Of a stretch of 64,000 bases of DNA, positions 36,132 through 43,663 are shown piece after piece. This DNA is from Candidatus Kapaibacterium sp. Its GTDB lineage: Bacteria > Bacteroidota > Ignavibacteria > Kapaibacteriales > NICIL-2. Location of the stretch: NCBI GenBank assembly GCA_025055755.1, contig JANWWF010000002.1:62001-126000 (forward strand). The letters are read 5' to 3'. Below the pieces are notes generated by a model. The model saw only the letters and a program-made list of their open reading frames with translations, searched no databases and was not told the DNA's origin. The position numbers and the translations under genes were made by a program. Position 1 is the stretch's first letter, and each line of letters begins with the position of its first letter.

Positions 36132-37391
36132 CTACGGATGCCGTTTGAGCACAACGATTGTGCGGTCGTCGGAGTACTGAGCGCCAGCGCTGAATTGTTG
36201 GACATCTTGCAAGATGGTCATTGCTATTGTCCGAGGGGATTGTTCTGCCAGCGTGAGAAGATGGTGTTCGAGTCGCTGCTGCCCGAACAGCTCTCCGCTT
36301 GGTGACTGAGCTTCCAAAACACCATCAGTGACAAGCAGAAGTATGTCTCCCTTCTGCATGTTGATGTTTTCTACAGAGAAGCGCTGCTGGGGAGCAATGC
36401 CGAGGATTGGACCCGTTGGATCCAGAGCTGTAACAGTACGCGAGCGTGCAGAATAGTGGAGAGCAGGACAATGGCCGGCGTTTGCGTAAAGCACCAGCCC
36501 GCTTGTGGAGGGAGTTATCTCGCAGTAAAAAAGTGTAACAAACCGCTCGTGCGGGAAGGTTTCGTAGATCAACGTATTGAGTCTCCCGATAAGCGAGGAT
36601 ATCTTAGTGTGGTAGGTTATTCCCATGCGGAGCGCACCGGAGACAAATAGTGCCTGGATGGCTGCGGGTAGTCCTTTACTTGCAGCATCGCTGATGACTA
36701 TGCTTAGGCGCTCTTCTTCGTGCATATCGGTAGGACGTAGATAGTCAAAGTAATCCCCTCCGACAATTCTATCGGGAACCGATACGCCAAACGCGACATA
36801 GTCGAGAAACTCGATGGTATGCTCGGGTAGAAGCGAGCGCTGAATAAGGGAGGCTTGGTCGAGATCGCGGCGAAGTTGTTCACGCTCCTGTCGATGCCGA
36901 AGATTTTGCAATGCAGACGATGCGGCACTACCGATAATCGCCAGCATTGAGCTAAGCTCCTCTCCCACGACGGGCGCATTGATAGCAATGACATATTCGT
37001 AGAATTTTTGTCCGTCGAGCTTAACCATGCGCCCAACTCCAGTGGCAGAATAAATCCAAATTCCGCGCTCGCGAAGTACCGCGTCGGTCTCAACGTCAGT
37101 GACCGTACGGCGGATAGCTAATGCGGCAAACGCCGGTTGGTCGGCGACGCTGAGTTCGTACTCATCCGGAATATGCTGAACGTCACCGTATTGGTAGAGG
37201 AGCCGGTAGCTTGCTCGTTCAGGGATTAACTTCCAAAGTCTTGCACCGACGACAGCAAATTCTTCGCGCTCAACTAAATCTCGGACAAGGCTCTTGAGCA
37301 GTTCTTCCTCGCTTTCAAAGCGCGAGCTCAGCACTCGATCAAGAAGCTTGTACAGATGCCGCTGTGGAATATGCTGTAGTGGCTTGGTCAT
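36132..37391 (-). CDS. PP2C-type Ser/Thr phosphatase, SpoIIE/RsbU family, with GAF-like sensor
   Basis: A 419-aa protein. About residues 1-165 resemble a GAF domain, followed by a coiled linker (LRHRQEREQLRRDLDQASLI) and the SpoIIE catalytic domain with metal-binding VGGDYFDYLRPTD, IVISDAASKGLPAAIQALF, YANAGHCPALHY and LLLVTDGVLEAQSPSGE. The family usually controls an anti-sigma factor antagonist in partner-switching regulation; no STAS or RsbW-like gene is nearby. The DAASKG motif differs from the common DVSGKG but keeps the metal Asp. Confidence 0.9.
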   Translation of the reverse strand: MTKPLQHIPQRHLYKLLDRVLSSRFESEEELLKSLVRDLVEREEFAVVGARLWKLIPERASYRLLYQYGDVQHIPDEYELSVADQPAFAALAIRRTVTDVETDAVLRERGIWIYSATGVGRMVKLDGQKFYEYVIAINAPVVGEELSSMLAIIGSAASSALQNLRHRQEREQLRRDLDQASLIQRSLLPEHTIEFLDYVAFGVSVPDRIVGGDYFDYLRPTDMHEEERLSIVISDAASKGLPAAIQALFVSGALRMGITYHTKISSLIGRLNTLIYETFPHERFVTLFYCEITPSTSGLVLYANAGHCPALHYSARSRTVTALDPTGPILGIAPQQRFSVENINMQKGDILLLVTDGVLEAQSPSGELFGQQRLEHHLLTLAEQSPRTIAMTILQDVQQFSAGAQYSDDRTIVVLKRHP

Positions 37392-37423
37392 AACTTTGTG
37401 TCCTCAACAAACCAATACAAGGC

Positions 37424-37849
37424 ATGACGAACGTCCACACTCGCCCATTGCACCGTTTTGTAGTGCTTCATCTTTCTGGTAAGGTCGAACGTGCTCTTGG
37501 GCACTGGGATTTCTCATTACCGCAAGATATACAACCTTTGCACGATTTTATCGTGGCTCAGCCAAAACGCATAATTCCCATGCTGCGGAAGCTTCGCCGG
37601 TCTCCGATTGTCGTCGTGACCAAGGACCTTCACTACCAGCGCTTTCGGACAATATGGAAATGCTATGCTGCCATAAGTGGATGCAAACACTTTTTGTTTC
37701 TCGATGAAGAAGGAAAAGCAGATCCTTTCCACTGGGGGAAATTCGTTGCCGTCGAGCTTCCGCTTCTTATGCTGGAGTTGGCTTGGAGTGCAATAATACT
37801 GGGCATAGGGTGGTTTCGGTTACGACGATATCGTTCAGTCTGCCCATGA
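37424..37849 (+). CDS. hypothetical membrane-associated protein coupled to a glycosyltransferase
   Basis: A 141-aa protein of unknown family. The N-terminal part is soluble-looking (RFVVLHLSGKVERALGHWDF, then SPIVVVTKDLHYQRFRTIWK), and the end has a membrane helix (VELPLLMLELAWSAIILGIG) and a basic tail. Its stop overlaps the start of the next gene in an ATGA junction, so the two are translated together. It may be a partner or anchor for the glycosyltransferase; this is inference from context. Confidence 0.65.
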   Translation: MTNVHTRPLHRFVVLHLSGKVERALGHWDFSLPQDIQPLHDFIVAQPKRIIPMLRKLRRSPIVVVTKDLHYQRFRTIWKCYAAISGCKHFLFLDEEGKADPFHWGKFVAVELPLLMLELAWSAIILGIGWFRLRRYRSVCP

Positions 37850-39033
37850 GACTACTTTATCTGCGCACTGACTTTTACGGTGCCACTACCGATGGGGGAT
37901 CGTTCACTATGCAAAAGGGGATTGTCAGTGGACTTGTTGAACAGGGCGCAGTGGTAGAAGTCGTTACAAGTTGTCCTGCACCAGATCTTGGTTCTGTGCC
38001 TGTACACCTTATCCCTTACAATCGCTTGCTAATGAACTTGCCCGAGGTGTTCAGTATCGCGCATAATGGACGCGTGCTGCGTCGGATACGTCCCATTCTC
38101 GATCGGTTCCGACCAGAGGTTATTTACCAGCGGCACAGCAGTCACAACATCGTAGGTGCATTACTCCGCCGGCACTATGGAGTGCCGTATATCCTCCAGT
38201 TCGACGGGTCTGAAGTATGGATGAAAACGTACTGGAGCAAAACGTACCTACCTACCATGCTCCGGCATGCTGAGCAGATTGCACTTCGATGTGCGGATAT
38301 GGTTACCGTTGTTTCAGAGCCCATGAAGCAAATGGCTATCGAAGCAGGTGCGCAGAGCGATCGAGTTGTTGTTATTCCAAACGGTGTTGACATCCAGCAC
38401 TTTTCGCCAGAGGTAAAACCAGTACCACTACGTCAGAAACAGGGATGGAATGATGCCGTGATCGTTGGGTTCGTAGGAACTTTCGATCGCTGGCATGGTG
38501 CTGAGATATTGGCGGAAGCTCTTGCAATAGCGCAACGCCACCAACCGAAGATTCGCGGACTTTTCGTGGGGGATGGTGCGATGTTCGCTCGCGTTGTGGA
38601 GATTCTACAGGCGCATAATTTGATTGATTGTGTTGCGCTTGTTGGTCGTGTGTCGCATACCCAAGTGCCCGGATATCTTGCAGTCTGTGATATTCTTGCG
38701 GTGCCGACACTGCCCAATCCGGACGGAAGTGAATTTTTTGGTTCGCCTACCAAGCTGTTTGAGTACATGGCAATGGAAAAAGCGATAGTTGCAACACCTG
38801 TGGGACAGGTTGCCGAGATTATCCGCGATGGTGAAAATGGGGTTTGGTGCGAACCGGCAAGTGCTCTCTCCCTTGCAGAGCAATTACTGCGGCTTGCAAA
38901 TGATCCCTCATTGCGTCAGCAGCTTGGACGCAATGCCCGCCAGGATGCCGTCATGCGTCACTCCTGGTCAATGCGGGCGCAGCAATTGCTCTCCTGTTGG
39001 GAGAAATGCCGCGTTTCGAGGTTGAAAATGTGA
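37846..39033 (+). CDS. glycosyltransferase family 4
   Basis: A 395-aa GT-B fold enzyme that adds a sugar from a nucleotide donor, likely for surface glycan or a glycolipid. It shows the N-terminal acceptor domain with TDGGSFTMQKGIVSGLVEQG, VVVIPNGVDIQHFSPE, and the donor-binding block EFFGSPTKLFEYMAMEKAIV followed by PVGQVAEIIRDGENG. The ATG at 37846 overlaps the stop of the preceding gene; the open frame upstream has no homology. Its last 76 bp run antisense to the end of the ABC ATPase gene. Confidence 0.9.
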   Translation: MRLLYLRTDFYGATTDGGSFTMQKGIVSGLVEQGAVVEVVTSCPAPDLGSVPVHLIPYNRLLMNLPEVFSIAHNGRVLRRIRPILDRFRPEVIYQRHSSHNIVGALLRRHYGVPYILQFDGSEVWMKTYWSKTYLPTMLRHAEQIALRCADMVTVVSEPMKQMAIEAGAQSDRVVVIPNGVDIQHFSPEVKPVPLRQKQGWNDAVIVGFVGTFDRWHGAEILAEALAIAQRHQPKIRGLFVGDGAMFARVVEILQAHNLIDCVALVGRVSHTQVPGYLAVCDILAVPTLPNPDGSEFFGSPTKLFEYMAMEKAIVATPVGQVAEIIRDGENGVWCEPASALSLAEQLLRLANDPSLRQQLGRNARQDAVMRHSWSMRAQQLLSCWEKCRVSRLKM

Positions 39034-39629
39034 GAGCACCAGGGAAGCTCGGTTGCAACATTGGTTGCAATGACAATGATTGTTTGAGAGCGTACTTGCT
39101 CAATCCAGCGGGAGAGAATCCCAATACCGGTAGCATCCAGGGTTGCAGTGGGTTCATCAAGTATAACAAGGGGAGGTAAACCAATGAATGCCAAGATGAG
39201 TTTGAGCCGCTGAAGCATCCCAGAAGAGAGCTCAGCAATGTAGCGTCGGCGAAATTGCTCCAAGCCTGCACTTGCAGTTAGTTCAGCGATGGTCGGATCG
39301 GTCATCGAATAGTTCCGACAGGCGCAGTGAAATTCGATCTGCTCGTCAACAGTAAGTTCCTCGTACAGATGAAGCGATGGTGCAGCATATCCACAGCGCG
39401 AGCGGCGCCAGTGAGGGTCATCTGAACGGATGCCCTGCCACTGTACTATAACTGTACCTTGCAAAGGAACTAACAAACCTGCCAGAATGCGAAGGAGAGT
39501 GGATTTGCCACTTCCGTTGCGGCCTACACACCCTAAAATGTCTCCCTGCCGAAGAGAGAATGTAACATCGCGGAATACTCGCGTGCTCCCGTACCAATGA
39601 CCAAGTTGCCTAACTTGGAGTTCAATCAT
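38958..39629 (-). CDS. ABC transporter ATP-binding protein (CcmA-like), no permease nearby
   Basis: A 223-aa ATPase. Walker A is GRNGSGKST, the signature is LSSGMLQRLKL (a variant of LSGGQ), Walker B is LVILDEPTATLD. The Q-loop region reads CGYAAPSLHLYEELT, so the usual Gln looks replaced, as in some CcmA-like members. It would power an exporter with an unknown membrane partner. Its start overlaps the stop of the zincin gene in an ATGA junction, and its 3' end overlaps the GT4 gene by 76 bp on the other strand. The longer open frame to 39737 lies inside the zincin gene. Confidence 0.85.
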   Translation of the reverse strand: MIELQVRQLGHWYGSTRVFRDVTFSLRQGDILGCVGRNGSGKSTLLRILAGLLVPLQGTVIVQWQGIRSDDPHWRRSRCGYAAPSLHLYEELTVDEQIEFHCACRNYSMTDPTIAELTASAGLEQFRRRYIAELSSGMLQRLKLILAFIGLPPLVILDEPTATLDATGIGILSRWIEQVRSQTIIVIATNVATELPWCSHIFNLETRHFSQQESNCCARIDQE

Positions 39630-41320
39630 GGGACGATTGCGAGTTTTGTCAGCAATGCTGCCTCCCCAACACGGACCGTTACAATGTAGATTCCCGGTGA
39701 TGGGAAATTGCTTGAGCCCGTCGAAAGGCGTACACACCGATAATTTGTGGAGAGCACCTCAACAGGTGCTGATGTCCGATAAACTTCCACTCCTTGGCTC
39801 GTGAGCATACTTACCTCCGCATTTTCTCCAGGCGATGCATCGGGCGGAACAGGCAGCAACACCTCAGTATTGCGGGAACGTGCCACGGGGTGGGGTACCG
39901 GCTCACGTAAGACAGCAGTAGCATATCCGCCTTGTACGGCTATAAAGTCACAGGTGTTATCTCCTCTTCGGACCGCATAGTATCGGGTACCACCGAGCTG
40001 TATTCCTTCTGCGGTCTGATGGATACTAACGCTGTAGTCTGCACTTGAACGGGGATCGGCAGCAAGAGAGCGTATTGCAGGATTAGTCACAACAAAATCA
40101 ACAGTGTCAGGCGTTCGTTCTGGTATCTCAGCAGGGAGAAGAACGCGCAGAAGCTTGAACTGCAATGGATAGAGGGAAATTGTTCGCATCCATGATGGCC
40201 AAGTGTACATTTGGTCGTCAGGGGAATTGTCAGGCTGCAGCTGCGGGAGCATGGCAGCATCCACAAAATATCCACTTCGACTGCGGGTACCAGTCCAGTA
40301 CAACCATGGCATCATCTGGCACCACAACGAGTGAAAATTTGCTCCTCGAGCAGAGATGACACTATCGAGAGCTACCGGTGGGGCGCTGCATCTGCCAATA
40401 CCCTCCCACCAATTTCGCACAATACTGTCCCCTAATTGAAGTGCAAGGTATCGAACTGCAATTGAGTAGCCATAGCTGCCCTCGATGTTTCGGTCGCAAG
40501 AAAGGCAGTATAGGGTGGGGTTAGCAAATAAGCGCCGGACGTACTGCACATAGTTGGTAATGGTAGGAAAAGCACGTTGCTCGATCCATACACTTGTCAT
40601 TTCGTAGTATGCTGGACTTGCACCGTAGTAATAGCCGTATTGCACCAAGTGATGAAATTCGTGGTAGCATGTGATCTTCAGTGCTACAAATCCAGTGTCG
40701 CTGTATGTTGCACGGCGGACAGTAGAACCAATGGAATCTTTGCTACTGTAGTCGTTATCCAAAAAGATGAAACCTGTGGCTGCGTAGCCACCGCAGGGCA
40801 GAGGAAGGAGGTCTTCTGCATATGTTGCCCCATACCAACCGAATTGCCCTAAATCACGGTCGTCAAAGTAAAAGCCGGGCACTTTCCCCAATTGGACAAG
40901 GTACACGTCCCACGAAGAAGTGTCCACATAATCCCTGGGCGGACGTCGGTAGCCTAAACTGTCGGTTGCAAATCGCAGTGCAGCGTCCATATAGAAAGCT
41001 ACCGAATCAACAAAGTCAGGAATACCATTCCGGTCGTAGTCGAAGGTTGGAACGGCATTAAGACCTACTGTGTCATAGTGAATGCGGAAGTCTCCTGATT
41101 GCGAAAGATGGGTAAACTGCATGCGCGGCCGCAGACGAGTCTGCAGAGAAGGAGGCTTAGCTTTAACGTGCTGGAGGCAGGATGCTAAAGGTAAGTGTTC
41201 GTTACTGGGGGAGGCTGGTGCACCTGAGGATACTGCAAACAATCCTGCTACGAAGATGATCACCCCTACGTGCACGTAAGGAGGGAGCTCTACTTGAACA
41301 TTTCTTTGATCATGCCCCAC
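39626..41320 (-). CDS. secreted zincin-like protein with T9SS sorting domain (MXAN_6640-like metalloprotease family)
   Basis: A 564-aa exported protein. An N-terminal hydrophobic segment is at about 17-32. A zinc site HEFHH at 220-224 (in CYHEFHHLVQYGYY) with a downstream Glu-containing segment (EMTSVWIEQRAF) fits the putative metalloprotease family seen in MXAN_6640. The C-terminus (from about 475) has a T9SS-like sorting domain with MLTSQGVEVYRTS and PGIYIVTVRVGEAALLTKLA. It starts with GTG at 41320, overlapping the upstream gene by 31 bp; GTG 41275 after that gene's stop is also possible. Its stop is coupled to the ABC ATPase. Confidence 0.75.
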   Translation of the reverse strand: MGHDQRNVQVELPPYVHVGVIIFVAGLFAVSSGAPASPSNEHLPLASCLQHVKAKPPSLQTRLRPRMQFTHLSQSGDFRIHYDTVGLNAVPTFDYDRNGIPDFVDSVAFYMDAALRFATDSLGYRRPPRDYVDTSSWDVYLVQLGKVPGFYFDDRDLGQFGWYGATYAEDLLPLPCGGYAATGFIFLDNDYSSKDSIGSTVRRATYSDTGFVALKITCYHEFHHLVQYGYYYGASPAYYEMTSVWIEQRAFPTITNYVQYVRRLFANPTLYCLSCDRNIEGSYGYSIAVRYLALQLGDSIVRNWWEGIGRCSAPPVALDSVISARGANFHSLWCQMMPWLYWTGTRSRSGYFVDAAMLPQLQPDNSPDDQMYTWPSWMRTISLYPLQFKLLRVLLPAEIPERTPDTVDFVVTNPAIRSLAADPRSSADYSVSIHQTAEGIQLGGTRYYAVRRGDNTCDFIAVQGGYATAVLREPVPHPVARSRNTEVLLPVPPDASPGENAEVSMLTSQGVEVYRTSAPVEVLSTNYRCVRLSTGSSNFPSPGIYIVTVRVGEAALLTKLAIVP

Positions 41321-41709
41321 GTGCGACGTACAGTGCTAAGGTTATGGGTAACGACTGTTGGAGAAGTGTAGGTTATTGAGTTATCCTTCCCCACAATCCG
41401 AAGGCGATAGTAATACACACGACCTGCAATCCCCGGATCACTCGATCCCTTTCCCAGTACGTCGTTGTCCACAAAGCGATATACCGTTCCTATTCCTTTC
41501 GGGTCAAGCGATGCAACAAGCAACCACGTTCGGTTGTCAGTGGAACGTTCCACGTCATACCGTACAACATCACGTTCTACGGTAGATTTCCACTCCACTG
41601 TAACCGAACGGCCATCGCTTCGTGCAGTGAGAAACTCCAATGTGACTTCCACTGCACCTGCGGCACAAGCGAAAACGCTCCAGGTAAGGAAAAAACCTAT
41701 CACTTTCAT
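41290..41709 (-). CDS. exported fibronectin-III-like protein
   Basis: A 139-aa protein with a signal peptide (MKVIGFFLTWSVFACAAGA) and one domain of beta strands: VTLEFLTARSDGRSVTVEWK, VVRYDVERSTDNRTWLLVAS, RVYYYRLRIVGKDNSITYTS. This is the pattern of fibronectin type III-like domains in Bacteroidota exported proteins. The start at 41709 is chosen because the signal begins there; upstream Met codons belong to an unrelated extension. It probably forms one unit with the zincin and ABC ATPase genes downstream. Confidence 0.65.
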   Translation of the reverse strand: MKVIGFFLTWSVFACAAGAVEVTLEFLTARSDGRSVTVEWKSTVERDVVRYDVERSTDNRTWLLVASLDPKGIGTVYRFVDNDVLGKGSSDPGIAGRVYYYRLRIVGKDNSITYTSPTVVTHNLSTVRRTWGMIKEMFK

Positions 41710-41716
41710 TTCGTTG

Positions 41717-41724
41717 CAAATATA
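41717..41724 (-). promoter_or_regulatory. possible -7 element before the exported Fn3-like gene
   Basis: The minus strand reads TATATTTG, an exact TAnnTTTG match, but it is only 7 nt from the start codon, which would make the message nearly leaderless. Chance is quite possible. Confidence 0.2.
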
Positions 41725-41752
41725 TTGCACGATACTCAATTTGATTGCCTCC

Positions 41753-42811
41753 ATGATGGCTCCACGGACTGCTGATGTTGGAATCATAGGTTGTGGCATT
41801 GCAGGTGCAACACTTGCAGATAGCCTTCTTCGTCGCGGTGCTACTGTGGTAGTGTTCGATTCTCCCCTCCGAGCGGCTGTTACGCGGCATGCAGGAGCTA
41901 TATCTCCAGTGGCGGGTCTGCGTTTTGGGATATTGGAGCAATGGGAACAATGGTGGAAAGCGGCGGAGCACTTTTATGCCCAATTTGACGCGATACGCGA
42001 AATACCATGCTATCGTCTGCTGTACCGCAGCGATGAGCTTGGTTTCTGGGAACGTAAGCGCCCACTGTTGGAGCAAAGCAACATAGCGTATGAAGCATCT
42101 CTTCCGTCGGATGTTGCATCTGTGCTTGTGCCGCCAGCTGCTACGGTGTATTTCACCCATGCGGCACGCATCAATGCTACGAGAGTTCTCGAGAACGTAC
42201 AACGTCAGCTCCGTAAAGCTGAATGCTACTGTTGTGCGACCATTCATCCTGAGCATATTCGCTTATTAGCGGACCGATCGGAGATCATGGGATATTATTG
42301 CCGGCATGTTGTCGTGTGCGATGGTCCATGGATGGCAATTAACAAATGGTTCTCATGGGTTCCTCGCATGTTCGCACGCGGGCAAAGGATTTGGGGAGTG
42401 GTTGAAACAACGCAGCGACTTGCTCCCGTATGGCTAAGCATTCGTGGCAAAAGCTTGATGCTCGAAGCAAATCGCTTCATTTTTGGCTCCACGTATGACT
42501 GGTCTTTGGTAGAGCCAGTTGCAACCGCTGATTCGGTTGAGTACCTTTGCAACGAGTTGAGAAAAATTTTGCGGTGTGCTTTTTCGGTGCAAGGAACCTG
42601 GGCAGGGGTGCGTCCAATCACTGCCGATCTTCACCCTGTTATTGGAGAACATCCAGAGTGCTCGCGATGGTGGGTATTCAATGGTTTAGGATCTCGGGGA
42701 CTGCTCATAGCCCCGCTTCTGGCAGAAAAACTCGCTTCCGCAATACTCGAGGGATACCCTATCCCAAAACAATTTGATGTTCGCCGGTTTCTGCAGAACA
42801 GGCAGCAATAG
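41753..42811 (+). CDS. FAD-dependent oxidoreductase of the DAO family, MnmC-oxidase-domain-like
   Basis: A 352-aa flavoprotein. The FAD-binding start is GIIGCGIAGATLAD (about 10-23), followed by VTRHAGAISPVAGL. The C-terminus has AGVRPITADLHPVIGE and then NGLGSRGLLIAPLLAEKLAS, which closely resembles the MnmC oxidoreductase domain that turns cmnm5s2U34 into nm5s2U34 on tRNA. A MnmM/YtqB-like methyltransferase gene follows after 36 bp, which fits the next step of the same pathway. Other DAO substrates (glycine, sarcosine) remain possible. It starts at one of two ATGs (41753/41756). Confidence 0.8.
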   Translation: MMAPRTADVGIIGCGIAGATLADSLLRRGATVVVFDSPLRAAVTRHAGAISPVAGLRFGILEQWEQWWKAAEHFYAQFDAIREIPCYRLLYRSDELGFWERKRPLLEQSNIAYEASLPSDVASVLVPPAATVYFTHAARINATRVLENVQRQLRKAECYCCATIHPEHIRLLADRSEIMGYYCRHVVVCDGPWMAINKWFSWVPRMFARGQRIWGVVETTQRLAPVWLSIRGKSLMLEANRFIFGSTYDWSLVEPVATADSVEYLCNELRKILRCAFSVQGTWAGVRPITADLHPVIGEHPECSRWWVFNGLGSRGLLIAPLLAEKLASAILEGYPIPKQFDVRRFLQNRQQ

Positions 42812-42847
42812 CAAATTTGGTGTTGTGCATTGATAATGGTTTAGCAG

Positions 42848-43426
42848 ATGGTGCTTCCAACTATTGTTGAGTGGTCACATTGGATCGTCCGCCGAGTGCT
42901 ACAGGCAGGCGATGTTGCCTTTGATGCAACCGTTGGTCATGGTCATGACCTTGTCATGATGGCACAGCAGGTTGGACCGACAGGGTTAGTGCTAGGTTGC
43001 GACATCCAAGAGCATGCGCTTGAGAGCGCCCGTCACCATGCACTTGCCCAAGGCGTCAATGAGCGAGTACGTCTTTTCCTGGACTCCCACGAGCATATCG
43101 ACCGCATTTGTGCTGCAGCAGGCGTTCACACGCTTCGTGCCATCATGTACAATCTCGGCTATCTTCCAGGTGGTGACAAGTCCATACGTACTCGTATCGA
43201 GACAACTATTCCTTCATTGGGACGAGCTCTTGGACTGCTTGCGGAAGGGGGCGTGATGACGATAGTCTCCTATCGTGGGCATGAAGGAGGAGCAGAGGAG
43301 GCAGCAGCGGTTCTTGCGTGGTGCCATGCTCTTCCACCACACCAGTATGAATGCGTCGAATACACTTCACTACTGTCGGATGTTGCGCCGATCGGTATTG
43401 CTGTTGCACGGCGCACTACTCTGTGA
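42848..43426 (+). CDS. SAM-dependent methyltransferase, YtqB/MnmM-like (tRNA nm5s2U34)
   Basis: A 192-aa Rossmann methyltransferase of the PF06962 rRNA_methylase family. The SAM site is FDATVGHGHD (25-34), the second acidic site is VLGCDIQEHALESAR, and the family motif YNLGYLPGGDK is at 101-111. In Bacillus the YtqB (MnmM) member methylates nm5s2U34 to mnm5s2U34 in tRNA. The gene follows a MnmC-like oxidoreductase, which strengthens this call. It overlaps the convergent 80-aa gene by 11 bp. Confidence 0.85.
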   Translation: MVLPTIVEWSHWIVRRVLQAGDVAFDATVGHGHDLVMMAQQVGPTGLVLGCDIQEHALESARHHALAQGVNERVRLFLDSHEHIDRICAAAGVHTLRAIMYNLGYLPGGDKSIRTRIETTIPSLGRALGLLAEGGVMTIVSYRGHEGGAEEAAAVLAWCHALPPHQYECVEYTSLLSDVAPIGIAVARRTTL

Positions 43427-43658
43427 GAATTTCATAAGGGTCGAGTCGCTCGTCTATGACGAGACGGATTCTGCCATATGGCGTATCAAACCAACGCAGA
43501 TCTTCCGCTGTAGGGTGTTCCAGCTGCTCTTTACGGCAATCACATAGCCACTGGTAGAGGGATGGCGATACTACTAATGCACGAGGAAGCTTCCCGTGTT
43601 CAGCACGGAATTGCTCGACACGAGCATGTATTTCCTCGTAAGGGTCGAAATAGTCCAT
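43416..43658 (-). CDS. hypothetical 80-aa protein
   Basis: A small soluble protein, DYFDPYEEIHARVEQFRAEH at the start and DTPYGRIRLVIDERLDPYEI at the end. The DPYE motif occurs at both ends of the protein. There is no signal or membrane helix. The family is not recognised. It starts 5 bp after the glyA stop and is probably in the same transcript; it overlaps the convergent methyltransferase gene by 11 bp. Confidence 0.55.
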   Translation of the reverse strand: MDYFDPYEEIHARVEQFRAEHGKLPRALVVSPSLYQWLCDCRKEQLEHPTAEDLRWFDTPYGRIRLVIDERLDPYEILTE

Positions 43659-43663
43659 AGCAC

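Noticed and set aside
37424-37849. The 141-aa gene and GT4 as one gene broken by a frameshift
   Set aside because: The ATGA junction is a normal coupled start, both proteins look complete, and the GT4 begins with a proper family start.
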